Assembly: GCF_963678635.1 (NCBI RefSeq)
Contig: NC_087062.1
Location: forward strand, 62,650,753 to 62,714,752
Direction of reading: 5' to 3'
Length of the DNA stretch: 64,000 nucleotides
From: Symsagittifera roscoffensis
Taxonomy: Eukaryota > Xenacoelomorpha > Acoela > Convolutidae
Position 1 is the stretch's first letter. Each line of letters opens with the position of its first letter. The position numbers and the translations under genes were made by a program. The notes beneath the pieces were generated by a model, which was not told the DNA's origin, did not search any database, and was given only the letters and a program-made list of their open reading frames with translations. This document shows, in pieces, positions 18,940 to 32,800 of the stretch.

Positions 18940-21280
18940 ATTAACTTTACGATTGCAATTTGTCAGAGTAAAATTATCTGTCGAATTCTGGTGAACCGAG
19001 CGAGTACAGAGGCATGTGAGAGGCAAGTATAGCTTTTTTCGTTGTTTCTCTTGTAGCAATTTAGAAAAGGCCTATGTGATCAATCCCTGTGTTTTGAACG
19101 GGACTGAATCATCAGATGGATCGTCGAATCGATTTGGCGGCAAGTCAGCCGTTACTAGATGTAACCCTCTGCAGAAAGCAATCGTTCTGAGTGGATAACG
19201 GAGCCCAATGATGACAAAACTTTTTTGCATTTAGTTGCGAACATACTGTGCCGTGATGCATAAAATGGCATTGAGCGCTCTCGATCATCATGCGCACAAT
19301 AGGTTCTTATGCGTTCAGGATTTTTGGATGCTTTGTTGCGTTTGATAGAGGTGAGTTCCTTAGTCGTCATCGCGCGCGAATAATATTGTTTTCGAGAAAA
19401 GACGAGAACTGTTTTAGTCTGTATTTGTTGTCAATTTTCTTTTCTGTCGTCGAGAAAAGGGGGAACTGTTGTTGTATGTTTTTTTTGTCAACTTGCTGCT
19501 TGGTTTGTGGGTTGCTAATAAAGGATAAGCTTGTCTTATTCCTGGTCTTCCATAGTTGCTGAACGTTTCCCGTTTCCTTTAACGCATGGTTTAAAATTAC
19601 AACGCGAGCCTTGATCAAAACTAATCGAAACCCTCTGAAAACCGGGAAGAATCGATTAGTTGAGCAGTCGGGGGGCTAGTTGTTGTAGCTTTATTTTGTT
19701 CCATTTTCTTTTTGATCCCCCGAGTAGCCTCATTGTGGCGTAGAAAATCTCGTGCAGCCAACCAGTGCTTCGTTACGTCTTTGAGTATAATTCCCCTAGT
19801 AGCGTTGACTACTGGGCTGAGTTTATTTTTGTGAAGTAAATTGTGTCTGAATTGTCTCTTTGGCTCAGAAGTCAACTTTTTAAAGCTCGCGTAAATCAGG
19901 ATAATATTTTAATATTTTACAGTTTTTTTTGATAGTTCATTTGAAAGACAATTTGAGTTTGAGTTTATCATAGCAACCTCATTTTGCTTCGTTTTCTGGG
20001 CGGAAAAATTTTTGTGATTCGAAAGGCATTTTCATTCTTTTGAAAACATTTTTTTCGGTTCCACAGTTGTCTGCTCGAGTTTTGTCTGCTTTGTTAAGGC
20101 TTCTTAACTTTATTTTGATGCACAGTTTTATATTCAATTGTTTCAATTGACATATTTGTCTCGAAATGAGTTAAGTTCAAGTCAATTCGAAACAAATATA
20201 TCAAAGTTTCTGTAGTTCTAGCTTTTTGAGCCATTTTTTCGACGGAGTTGCTTTCGCCTATTTTTCTGTCGACTGGTTTGCCGTGCTATCTTTGAACGGT
20301 ATCGCAAGCGGTGCGAAACTTCGCTCTGCTCCTGTCTGGAAACATGATGACCTTGTTATGAAACTTAGAAGTTTGCGGGAGATAATTCAATTCAACCAGA
20401 AGAGAATTTCTAAAACTGTAGTATGAATGCGAGGAGGCGTGACTGCAAAGCTTCAGGTCGAGGAATCGATTACAGCTGGAGACAAAAGGATCAATGAATG
20501 TAATGAGCATTTTATACGTATTGTTTTTTTTTCCAGGATTAAGTTTTTTTTTAATTGTTAGCTCTCAATTGTATCTTTTTGCGGTTTGAGTTCGGATTCC
20601 TTAAGTTCACTATTTTACCTTTGTGTAACGGAAAGCAGACTCCACATCAAAAGCACACATAAACAGCAGTAGTGGTCATGAAAAACGTGATCGAGTTGTA
20701 CTTTCGAAAATGGAATTTACTTATCAGGTTTTCCAGTGAAATAAAAAATTTTACCTATTGATCCAGTTTTCTCAATTGAATTAATTTTATCTAAAAAAAG
20801 CATCACTCTTAAATTGTTAGTGGAATTCATTGACGTTTAAGGGTATTTATTATTTTTTTAAATTCGGAAGTTTTTTCCTGTTTCCTGGCGTTTATTACTC
20901 TTTTCATTAATCTTTACTTTTGTCAGTTGGCTATGTTTTATTTTTCTTTTTTCATACGTTACTTTTTTAAACGATTTTTCCGCCTCTTATTGCTTGTGTG
21001 TTGCGACGCGCAGCTCAATTTTTTCTCATTTTTTGACCTCAGTTTTTGCAAAGTGTTTTTCCGGCTCTTTGTTTATCTTAGTGTCCGATTTAAAATGAGG
21101 TGACCTTCCGTAACAGTCGACATTTTGCAGAAGCATACCGAAGTACAAAAGCATTTTCGCGGCAGTAACCACGTCATGCCTCACGGCATGGCTCAAATCT
21201 CGTAGAAATCTTCTTCAAAAGGAACATCGTTGCCCAATTCGTGTTTTTATTCTGGGAACGGAAAAAACCAGCGACTACGT
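18940..21280. other. Intergenic repeats, no gene seen
   Basis: No supported coding signal. A family R copy lies at 20690-20950 and a SINE-tail-like segment ('tatcgcaagcggtgcgaaacttcgctctg') near 20300. The rest is T-rich sequence with stops in all frames. Confidence 0.5.
20690..20950. repeat. Dispersed family R copy
   Basis: It contains GTGATCGAGTTGTACTTTCG, 'gatccagttttctcaat', 'ctaaaaaaagcatcac' and the closing 'gtcagttggctatgttttat', in the family order described at 12005. Confidence 0.55.
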
Positions 21281-21284
21281 TCAC

Positions 21285-22545
21285 CTACCATACTGAAACC
21301 GGGCAAAAGCAAAGATGAAGCAAAAAATTACTGACCCATAGGCCTCTTATCCCCAGTAGCGAAATTAATTAAAAGAATCTTACTGGATAACTTCAACATC
21401 CCACTAGCAGGTCACCAGCCCGGATTTCGAAAACAGGTCAACAAACACTGCCTTACACTGCATAGCCACTGATTTAAGAAACGGATTCAATCAACCTCGT
21501 CCTCCACACAGGACACTCCTAGTCGCTTTTGATCTTACTGCAGCTTTCGACACAGTGGATCACGGTATCTTGCTGCACGATCTTGAAAAGTCGTCTCCTC
21601 CAAACAACACAAATAGATGGATAACATAATTTACAAGTCAGGGCAACTTATGTTGATTTTAGAAACAAAAAATCATAAATGCGACGAATGAAACCAGGTG
21701 TACCTCAAGAAGGAGTCTTACCGCCTATTCTGTTCAGTATTTAGATGTCATCAATGCCCCTTCGATCTGCCAAAAACATCAAAGTAACAAGATACACAGA
21801 TGACTTCTCTATCGCCACCACTGGTCCGAAAACCACTGAATCTGAACTAGAGGTACAGCCCTATCTAAGTACTCTGTGCACTTGGCTTCAGAAACGCAAT
21901 TTAGCAAACCTGGAACAACGAACTGAAGCAAACTAATGTGATCATTGAAAGCAACCCACTACCCACCATTCAAAAACCTTAAATTCTAGGAGTCACTTTT
22001 GATAACCTCTTTACTTTCACTGAACACATTACCACAATGGTAAACAAACTCCAAACACGCAATAACACACTGAAGAAGCTGTTAGGCACAAGCTGGGGAT
22101 GCAGCAAAGAAACTCGAAGTATCACATGTAAGGCCATTGGACGTAGTGTTTTGAATTGCGCAGTTCCTGTAATGACACCTTCAGTAAAAAATTCTCGTTG
22201 GAAAGACCTTCAAACTCGAAGAAACACAGCTTTTAGAATTGTAATCGGCTGCACATAAATGGCCTCATTGAGCACGTTCATTGTGAAACTCAGATAGTGC
22301 CAGCAAAAGAACACTTAAGCAAACAATTTCTAACTGACTCATCAACAAGAACGATGTGACCACCACACAACTAAACACAACCCGATATCGAGACTAATAA
22401 AACCAACCCTTGCCGAAAAATACTATGGCAACATCAAAAAACATCTTGATGAAAATGATTGCGTAACGCCAGATCAATACAAAGTCGCTCAGAAACCAAA
22501 CATCCCGCTAAACTGGCGCGCTCTCAAACTCCACAAATAGCTTCG
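21285..22545 (+). pseudogene. Decayed Jockey/CR1-type non-LTR retrotransposon RT
   Basis: RT signatures are spread over shifted frames: KPGKSKDEAKNY near 21300, FDLTAAFDTVDH near 21535, PGVPQEGVLPPILFS near 21700, YTDDFSIATTG near 21800, and the downstream ILGVTFDNLFTFTEHI near 21985. The thumb-side region (22037-22258) contains KLQTRNNTLKKLLGTSWGCSKE. Several stops and frameshifts are present. No endonuclease domain is seen upstream, so the copy is 5'-truncated and dead. Confidence 0.82.
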
Positions 22546-23104
22546 GAAACAAAACAGCCGTCCCAGAAGTTCACGAAGTTCACGACGAGTTATGAAATTG
22601 TTAATGAAAGTTTTTAGAATTTGTGTTTTCTTTTTTTATTCATTTTTTGGACACAACTCTTGTCTAATATGTCTAATTCTATTTTGTTCTAATATTCTTC
22701 GAACTCGTACAAATCTCTCATCACAACAGGCACAGAAAACGACACGCACTTCAAAAAGAAATTACCTTTTTCTGTAGATTTTTATGAATGTAGTCGGATT
22801 ATTTTGTGCTACTGGAACAGCAACGGGCTATCCCTGTTGTGAATCGTCGATTGTTGCAAATTTTCAACTGTAACGAATTCTTTCTCCAACCCATTACGAA
22901 AGCTCTGTCGGATGCAGATTCCAGAAATAGTTCATTCCATGCATATTTCTGTTTTCGAAAAATTCAACATAGACCGTAATGGATGAAAATGAATCTTCAT
23001 TTTATCTTTTGTTCATTTTAACAACATAAACATTTGATTAGTAGGCCTACAAAAAGCTTAATTTTTTGCAAAGATATGTTTGGAACATTCTGTGCTATAA
23101 ACAG

Positions 23105-23407
23105 CACTCTTCTTGGATTTGCTTTGCGGGCGTTGCACTCAATGCTTACAAGTACACGATCAGAGACAATCATGTAATTGTTTTAGAAGCCGTGAAAGCC
23201 CCTGAGCCGAAAGTGGATCCTTCTGCTACATCTGGAACGGTCGAAAAAGTCGACCTTGATGAAGTAATAGAAACGTTTAGTGAACCTACTAGCAGTGAAG
23301 AGGATGGTTCTACAATTGAATTGGAGGTCGAAGAAGCGACTGAATCAGAAGATACCGAGTTAATTGACGAAGAAGAGATCTTAGAACCAGGAAAATCAAC
23401 AGCGTAG
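23105..23407 (+). CDS. Unidentified acidic C-terminal exon
   Basis: An acceptor-like AAACAG precedes 23105, and the frame runs open to TAG 23405-23407. The first part (CFAGVALNAYKYTIRDNHVIVLEA) looks like an ordered beta-rich segment. It is followed by a very acidic, low-complexity tail rich in Glu, Ser and Thr. I do not recognise it. It could be the last exon of a gene whose earlier exons are not obvious. The upstream RRM exon ends in phase 1 if spliced, whereas this exon would start in phase 0, so they do not join directly. A chance frame cannot be excluded. It ends 459 bp before the ADAM17 start. Confidence 0.4.
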   Translation, partial: HSSWICFAGVALNAYKYTIRDNHVIVLEAVKAPEPKVDPSATSGTVEKVDLDEVIETFSEPTSSEEDGSTIELEVEEATESEDTELIDEEEILEPGKSTA

Positions 23408-23800
23408 AAAATCGGAGCCAATTTTGTTGTTCAATTATTCTTTTTTTTTGTATAAAAATGTGCTGAGCACAGCTGCTAAATTCAAAGTTGAAATTCTGCT
23501 GTTTTAATTCTGCAGTATTGATTATTGAGCTCAATTTTTTAAAATCAAAAACACGGATTCTCTTCTAATGAGAAGGAAGCTTCGAAAGCAAGGGTAGAAA
23601 AGTTTACGCTTTTGTGAGATGGTATGTCTATTATATGGGGTTGAATTTGTTGACTCGCCCTTAAGTAACGAGCGCGGATCATGGGGAGCCTAGACGACTT
23701 ATCTTTAAATTGAAACATTTTGGCACTAACTAGGCCTTTGCCTTACTATCCGGTACTTACATTTCTAAGAAATGTTTTGTGTTTGCATTTCAGAGCTAAT

Positions 23801-23869
23801 ATGTACAGTTGTTCGTCTGAATCATTATTAAAAATGACTCGCCTCTCGCTTTTTCTGCTGAATGAATGA
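23801..23869 (+). CDS. Upstream ORF of ADAM17-like gene, stop overlapping the main ATG
   Basis: ATG 23801 opens 22 codons and ends at TGA 23867-23869, overlapping the presumed ADAM17 start (ATG 23866) as ATGA. It lies within the 72-base leader that follows an acceptor-like site at 23792-23793. If that leader is real, ribosomes would meet this frame first, and the overlap would favour termination-reinitiation. The leader itself is inferred. Confidence 0.4.
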   Translation: MYSCSSESLLKMTRLSLFLLNE

Positions 23870-26800
23870 CAGTGAGGGGTTGTCAGTTTGGCCTTTCAAA
23901 GGCAAACTCCCCTCCGGTCTCCCATGCATCCCATCAACCGACTTGTTCTATTCCAAAAGTCTTCCTACCTTGCAGACGTCTATCTCTTTTCGTAGTATCA
24001 GTTCTTACGCTAGTAGCGTCATCACGAAGTGCAATTCCTTCTCAATACTCAACTGTGCACGTAGCTGACATTCGAGTGCAATCACTTCCATATGAGGAAA
24101 CTGTCAGACATCGTGCTTACAGGTCAACTATCTACTTGAACAATAACCGCCTTAAAGAACCCCAGTGGACTAACGAATCAGTTAAACATATCTCATTTGA
24201 AGCCTTGAACCGAACATTCAATTTAAAAGTGTGGCCGAAAGATCAGTCGGCCGAACATCCAGAACTTAAAATTGATATTTTGAACCAATCAAATCATGTT
24301 TTCCAACAAAACAGTCTTCATCATGTTTCTTCAATCTTTCTCGTAGGAATAGATATCAGTCAACCAAAAAACAGTTCAGTATCATTATACATGGACGATT
24401 CAAAGTTTCTGACTGGATATATTAGTTACAATGATGGCCTTGAAAATATCTTCATTGAACCGGCGTGGAGACACAAACACAGTGACAGCATAGGAGTGAA
24501 AGAGTCTTGCTCCATGTTGGTGTATTATGAGTCGGGACTGGATAGTGAAAAAATGCGGTTCAGTGATCCGCCGTCTGAGGGGGAAAAGTCTGGCCATAGA
24601 AGATCTCAACAAAAAGGAGGCGGTCGAGGTTTGTGACAAAAATTAAAACTTTAGTATTAACCCCATCCCCTCAAGTATTTTTGGGTTCCATGTCTTTTTA
24701 CCCTATTCCATTGTACCCTATACTATCCTACCCTATGTTCCTATCCTACGCAATTTTACTTCATAATTAAAGCAATTCAAACTTACTCCGTCTCTTTGAA
24801 GAATCCGAAACAGAAAAGCTGTATCAGTTTCAATTTATTTAATTAATCAATACTAAGACCATTGCTGTCAAAATGTGAACAGTTATATCTGGATTATATT
24901 GGTCAAAGAATACATGTTTCAGTATCGCGATCGTCTGATGCATATATGGGCGAACATACAATCATCTCGGACGTAAGGTGTCCCCTTCTGCTTGTGGCTG
25001 ACTTCAAATTCTTCCGCAAAATGGGAAATTCGAATTGGGAGACAACGGCGTCTTACCTCATTGGGCTCATAGACAGAATCAACCAGATATACTTGAATAC
25101 AGACTTTAGTTACACTGAGCGGAACGGACGCAAGCATGATATAAAGCGAGTCGGATTCCAGATCAAGAGGATCATAATTCACAGTGGGCCTTCTCTCACG
25201 CCTGGACACTACAATGCAGACGAAGTGTGGCGCGTCCAGGACCTACTTGGTGCTTTCAGGTAATTTTTCTCCCTGGGCAACTTTTGAACTAGTAATTGTA
25301 AACAGGCCGCGTCCAGATATGTAAATCAGGTATTTACTGTCGTGGTAAATTATATTCTTAAGACCAAGTGTAAATTTAGTAAACTTATTTCGTAAGATCA
25401 ATGGTAAATTTGGAACCGATATGAATTTAAATGAATTAAACTTTTGAGTTGTTCCTCTCTTTAATGAGTACACAGTCTGAAAACTTATTGTTTTCTTGCT
25501 GCTTTGAGAGTAGTAACTTGAAAATTACTGTCACATTTATTGGTGTTGTATTTGTTTATTTTGCACTTAATAACTTTTCTGCAGCATGGTGCGTTCTCCT
25601 GACTCGGGACAGCATGAAAGCAAAAGGGACACCTACTTTTCCCACGACCACTTCTGTCTCTGCCACCTGTTCACCTATGAAGACTTAGACGACGGAGTGA
25701 TGGGCATGGCTTACAGGGCAGAAGAGAATCTGGGTCATGGCATCTGTGCGGGTAGCGGACGCCCGGCACACTTTGAAAAGAGGTTTTACACTCCTGATCC
25801 TTTTGCCATGTTAGATTTATTCATACACTCCATTAACTTTTTAACTGTTTTAAAACTACGTTTTTAAAGATGTGAAAGTGTCCTGTAATCGGGAACTAGA
25901 CTTTTTTTCCCGTAAACAGCTTTTCTTGCATCTGAAGTGAAAAGTGAAGTTTTTTATTAGTGAACCTTAGCAACTGCGAGACTGCTTCCCACTTGGCCTA
26001 GAGGTAACGCGGATTTCCCTGTACCCTAAAGGTCCTTGTTTGTTTTTCAGTATCTATGAAGTTATAGAAGAAAACATATTTTCCCCTCACCTTGCATATT
26101 TTTTTTGTTTTTAATTCGCTTAAAAGCTTCTTCGGCCTTAATGTTTTCGGTTTATGTTTTATTGGCTTAGTTACCATGATTTGTGCCAATTTAAGGACAA
26201 AAATGGTTGATTAAAATTCAAAGTTATAAACCTTAATACTCAAAAAAATGTTCTGTCAACACTTGCTTATGGCATTTTTTTGTTTTCGGATCAATGAGCG
26301 GCTTGGCTTTTTTTGGGCTCAATGAACGAATTTTTGGATTAGTTGCCAATAGTTAAAAAATTGAAGACTTGTTCAGTGCTGTTTGTTGTGTTTCTTGACT
26401 ATTTTTACACTCGCGATCAGCGTAGTGTATTTCTACGAACCTTCTTTTTTTCTAAACTAACTCGCAAATAAAAGTGTTCGTTCAAAGTGCTCACTTATTT
26501 GTAAATTTTAGTGTAACATTGGAAGTTCATAGCATCTGTTCTCTGCTTTATTTGTGGCTAGTGTTTGATGCCTATTAAGCGTCCATGGTTTCGTGGTTAC
26601 TGTGTGAGTCTCTAGGTAGCAAGTTGGAACCCGCCGAGACTAGCTGAATTTTTATTAATTCGAGGCTTATTTCTAATTTTTCATTTTGACTGTATAGAGC
26701 TGCTTTTTGTTGTTTTCTCGCTAGTGTTTGTGAAGCGAAGCTTCGCCTCTGAGTTTGAAGTTTTTGACAAAATAGTTTTTTCTATTTTGTTATTTCCGTC

Positions 26801-29800
26801 TTGTTTTCTTAACGCTAGCTTGCTATGCTGTACTTGCGGTGTATCGCAAGTAATGTGAAACTCCGCTTCGTCTCTGTGTTTTAGCTTTTCTTGGCATTTT
26901 TCGCTAATTGAACATTTTTTTACCAAAGTTTTAAGCAAAGATCGACTCATAGATAAATTTCAAAATTCGAATGCATATGCGAATCCAAGGAATCTGCCAT
27001 TTCATGCATCTACGTAATTTATGTAAACTAGGAAACAATTTAGTTCTCTGAGAACTATTCTGTTTTTAGAACTCGCCGTAACACTGGGCTCACAACGATG
27101 TTTAACTGGGGTTCAGCAATTCTGACTCAGGCGGCGGACTTAGTTACAGGACATGAACTCGGGCACAACTTCGGAAGCAATCATGATCCCCCTGAGTGCA
27201 TTCCGTCTTCTAACCGAGGGGGTGCTTACTTGATGAATGCCAGGGCTGTCAGCGGTTTGCAAAGGAACAACAGATTGTTTTCTCCCTGCAGTCGAGCCTC
27301 TATTGGAAGAATTTTAGGTCAGTTGAACACGAGTAGACTATCAGCAGTCCGCTACGATGAGTATCGATTCGGATTGGGCTCGATTATAATAGATACTATA
27401 GGTGCATTTAAACCTATAAACTTCTATAAACTACCTCTGCTAAACTTCGAATTTTATGTTGCTTTAAAATAAGACGTTGGTCTAATCAGGGCTGTTTGTT
27501 TGATTCACGATGATATTTACACAAACGAAGCGTTGAGTGATAGTGCTTGGCAAATACAGGTGTTCACTATTTTGTGTTCACGTGGCTGAGTGCGTGAGAC
27601 TCATAATCTCCTGGTTGCAAATCGAGTTCGATACGTTGCCGAATTTTAGCTCATTCGAGGCTAATTCCACTTTTTTTATTGCACTTTATAGAGCTGCTTT
27701 TTTGTCGCGTTCCCGCTAGTGTCTGCGAAGCGCAGCTTCGCCTCTGTGTACAAATTGTAACTTGCTACGAACCATCACTCATTACGAACGTAATACGTTG
27801 AACTATTTTAGTCTGCGAAAATCAAACACGTCCATTGAAAAAATTACGCTTCTTCTGATGCGAAATAACTGTTAGGCAATGTTATTTCATTTTAAGCGTT
27901 TCAACATTTTGTTACGTCCATTTTTGATTTTTCGCGGTTTGGCTTTCGATTTTTTCAAGTTACGTTTTTTTTTTATTAAAAGGATGATAAACGCCTCTAT
28001 CGAGCAGCAAAACTGTAAATTTCACGATAATGGGTTTCAATTTTCAGGTTTCACAGTGGAATAAAAAATTTACCAAACTGGGTTAATTTTAGCAAAAAAA
28101 GTGTCTGTCATTAATCGCGAATGAATTCCAAAGAGCTTTTCTTCGAAATTTGAAAAGAAATTATTTTGATCAAAAAAGAAGTCCGTTTTTTGTTTCGTTG
28201 CGTTCGGTATCTTTTTTTCAACTGTATGTTAGCTATGTTTTTACAGAAGTCTTCATGGACTTCTTTGAACTTGACTAGTTTTCTAAAAACTTTTGAAGTT
28301 TGCTTAAAGCACTTTGTTTATGTGAAGTTCCTATTTGCAGAAGCATAGCTTGTGTTATAGTATGAACTTTCTTTTTTTCCAACCTAAGTCGCAAATATTG
28401 TTGCGACAAAATGTGTTCATTTTGAAGTGTTTGTTTTGATACAGCTATTAAGTACAGCCAATGCTAAGTATATTAACACAGTTTATAATATTACAAATAG
28501 CACTTTAGCTTCAAGGTATCATGGATCTGTAGCGTAGGGACCGAGGGGCCAGCAACAAAATGAGAGGGTTCGAACCTGGGCAGGGTCGGATATTTTAAAT
28601 GAACTTTTTCGTTTTCTTGTTAAAATGTGTCCGCTCTCCTAATTGAGGCATGTTAGTTGGTAAGTTTCCTTTTTTTTTCAAATTGGCTGGTACTACTAAT
28701 GCGTCATAATTGGTTTGTGTCAATTAGCAATATGTAGACTCATAATTGGCGTGTGTCAATTAAGAAATTTTGTAGACTCAATGTTTTACTCATTCAGTTT
28801 TTCCCAGTAGCGTTATCAGTCATATTTTGCTTGTGTATGCGAAGTGCAACTTCGCCTCTGTGTAAAATGAACTTGTTAACTCAGTTGAAAATCGCTTTCC
28901 TATATAATAGTGGAAATCAGGGGCGGATCTAGGATTTTCTCGAGGGGGCGGTTTTTCAAAATATTTTTAAAAGTTTTGGCGACCTTTTTTTTAGGTCATC
29001 CAAATTGATTTTCCGAGCTCTCCTAGAGCACTAAAAAGACGCTGTTGTGGCCACATTTTCTGCGCCGGATACCAATTATCGAAAAAACAGGCCAAAAAAG
29101 ACGTTTTTGGGCACTTTTTGGAAAATTGTGGCAAAAAAAATCGAAAATCGTGTTTTTTTTCGGCGCGCGCTCCCCCTCAAAGTTAGAATATATTGGCGCC
29201 TTTAGAAAACTTTTAGGGTCGGTCAGCCAAAAATGGATTTCTTACAAAGTACCAAAGGGGGACTCTTTGGGTCGGCAGGAGGTCGAATCACTGAAAAGAA
29301 GCATCCAACCCCCCCCCCCCCCCTCACACCTAAATCCGCCCCTGGTGGAAATGATTCGAAAATGGTACCGGACTTAGTTTTTCGACAGGATTTTAATTTT
29401 GATAATTTCCTAATTTCCAGGCGAGTAAGTAAATTACCTAAAGATCCAGCTTTTTCAATAAGGTTACTTATCTGAAAAAAAATTGTAAATTGTCATGCAT
29501 AAAAAAGTCCATTCTATAGAGTTTGAAAAATCTGTGTTTTTTTGTTTCCAGGAGTTCTGAAACGCTTTTCTAACTGTCTGTTGGCTATATAAAAACTGAT
29601 GCTTGGTTTTAGCAAATAGAGCAGACGAATGTTTCGTGTGGGAGAGTGACTCGCATGTTGGCTACTGTGGGAACTCCAAACTTGATCCAGGTGAAGCGTG
29701 TGACGAGGGTCGGCGACTGCTGAGTGTAGATTACGACACTGGATCTAATGTATCCTCGCCAACTGCGCGTTGCTGCAACGATTACTGTCAGCTAATAGGT

Positions 29801-32800
29801 ACCTGAATTCAAATTCTGATGCATGTATATATCAGAGACGATTGGCGTAGGCGAAATAAGCCCACAAGCCTACAATAAAAGTTTTATTTTTTGAGTGAAC
29901 AAGCGTGGGACGGATCACGATCTCATGCATCAAGAAATCGCTAGCAATTCATGCTTAGTTTTGTATATCACCGCTTAAGTGATTCATTTCGAAATAGTGC
30001 TTCCACGATGGTCAAGACAGGCCATTTTTTTCCAAGGATATTACGGGGTACCATGTGTTAATAGATGACTTCCAGTGCTCCGACATGAACGAGAGGTGTT
30101 GCAGGGGATGCTACTTCTCCCCGCCTGGTGAGGTGTGCAGAGAGTCCTCTGAACTGTCTTGCACCCATTCTTCCACCTGCACTGGGTCTTCTGCACAGTG
30201 TCCAGACGGGAAGCCACACTTGGACGGTACAGAGTGCATTAACCATGGAGTGTGTCATAAAGGACAGTAAGTTCACTGTATTCGGCAAAGTCCTGTTCAA
30301 AATAGTTGCCGACGACACAATAGAATTCCAGCGTAAATAAACCAGCCGAAATATAAACCAACCAAAATTGTGCAGTTTTTTAGCCAGCCGAAAAGTTGGA
30401 TCATGACTTTCGTGACTTACATAGTTTTTCCATAACTATTTTATAACAATTGCGTTGGTTCGGTCGGTTTATACTTTGGCTGGGTCATATACCACCAGGA
30501 GTTTCGGCTTGTAGGTTATAATCGAAGTTTTTTTTGAAAAGCTAATTTATTTTTTCAATTCCTTGACATTTCAGATGCTCGTCGTATTGCTACTCAGTCG
30601 GACAGGAACCATGTGAATGCAACATGTTAGTTGAAGGCCAATTTACCGTATCTTCCTTCCCGTCCACCACCCGACACAACCATCCGAAGTCGTCGTCGTG
30701 GCAGAAACCGTCTCCGCAATGCGTGCTCTGCTGTCAGGATGTTTCATCGAATGGGTCTTTAGTGGGAAATTGTAAACCAGTGGCGGATATCATTGCAGAG
30801 CGACTCGTGCAATATTATGTATACCCTGATTACACAATGTGCACTGGTATGTTCACTTCTGTTGAAACACAATTAATTCAATCGATCTACACAATGGCGG
30901 ACAAACTCCCCCTGATTTCCCATATTGTTGAATAATGGCGGCTTTAAACTTTTTTAATGAGCAAAGAGAAAGCATTGTTGTATACAATCTAGCGCATAAT
31001 GTGGAAAAGTTCGATCTTGTGATCAGGCTCGGCAGACCTAAAATTTTCTCCGAGGTTCGAGTTCTTCGAAAATTTTGTTTGCTGCAGATTTTTTTTGCTT
31101 GACCAAATCTATTTTCGGAGCTCTCCTAAAAAAAACTATTACGATCCTATTTTGACCATATCTTCTGTGCAATTTCTTGAAAAAGGACTGAAAATGTTCT
31201 TAGGCACTTTTTTTGAAGGTTTTGACCAAAAATTGCATTTTTTAGGTGTGCGCACCCTCAGTATTAGTATATATTGAAGCCGAAGGTGCATTTAGAAACG
31301 TCTGAGACCGTTCAGCGACAAATGGATGTCGTAAAATCATACGATGACGTCCGCACATACATTTATGACCACATAAGAAACATTTTTTTCTTCAAATATG
31401 CCGTTTTCGTCAGTGGTGTGATAAGATGATCTGAACGAAAGACTAGGCATATTCTATAGAAATAATTAATTAGGCATATGCGAGGCGACAACCTTTTTCC
31501 TCGAAAAGTGAAAAGAAAAACAAAAACATTTTTTAAAAACCTATAACATTTCATTTTATAAAACTTTTCCTTTTTTACCCTTGCGATAAGCAAGGTTATT
31601 GCAATCGGGTACCAGACGTTTTTCCGTAAATGACTTTTTAATGAGCAAAGAGAAAGTGTTCAAAGAGTGGTCAAAATTAGAAATTAGGACCTGTTCAATT
31701 TTTCAAACGGTAAATATTCCGTTTCGAAAAATTCTCGGCCTCATTGTTTCATTTGACAAGCAAATAAAGTTTCATATGTGTGTTTTGAGGGCGAGGAGTA
31801 CGTATTAATTTTTTTAAGTCTTAAGTCTTGTTGATTTTTTTCGGCTGAAACGGTTTCTGCTACGGTGTTTTAGGCTTTGTTACCGCGTGGTAAATTTTTT
31901 TCCGATGCTAATTTCCCGTTCTATTGCTTTGGCGTTTTTTTTTCCAAACTGGCCTTATTCATTGTGATCGTAGCGTCTTTTTTGTTTTGTATCGCAAGTA
32001 GTGCGAAGCTCAGCTTTGCCTCTGTCTTCACGTGAAGGTGCTAAAATGTGGTTGGGGAAAGTAATTTTTTTAAGTTATGACTCCCAAATAAATTTGGAGT
32101 AAAACTAAGTTTTTACGTTTCATATAAAAGTTATCTTCCAATATAAGCCTGCTCGCTCGCTCTATGCTCTATTTGCTCGAAAATTAGAAAAAAAATCAAA
32201 AATTTTGAACCAATTTTCTTGACTTAGAGAAATTTTGTTAAAGATTTAATTTTAGTTCGGATCGCCACTGAGAGGTCTTAAATAAGACATATCACTCGAT
32301 CTATTCTGATCATTATATTTGGGGTACCTGAGTTTTGTGGAAAGCAATAAATATTCTTTCTTAATTTCAGTGGTGGGAACAAAATTATAATTCAGAAGAT
32401 AACAAAAATGAATGCTATATGCCTTGCTTACTTTTAGTTTACCCTGAAAAATAGTATGAAAAACATTGAATGTCGTGTCCAATGAAAAAATAAAAGTTTC
32501 AGGAAACAACCTTAATATTATTATCTCCAATACAAAATTTAATTGACAAACAGCAGCCAGTGTTAGTGTTATCAACAATAGTTCTAGGGACATAAAATTG
32601 AGTCTACAGGTATTTGCTCCTAAAAACAAAAAGGGAGAAATTGAGAGTACATTTATTATGCAAACGAGCTATAGCGAGTGTCGTGTCATATTACGAAGAT
32701 TTTTTACAACCCAACTCGCAAATAAAAGTGCGCATTTTGGCACTACATTGGCAATTTAAAATCATCTTGCTTAACTGCTATTTTGTTGGCTCTTGTTTGA

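Noticed and set aside
28500-28600. Functional tRNA gene at the GGTTCGAACC box
   Set aside because: No acceptor stem or anticodon arm fits; only a tRNA-like promoter head is seen.
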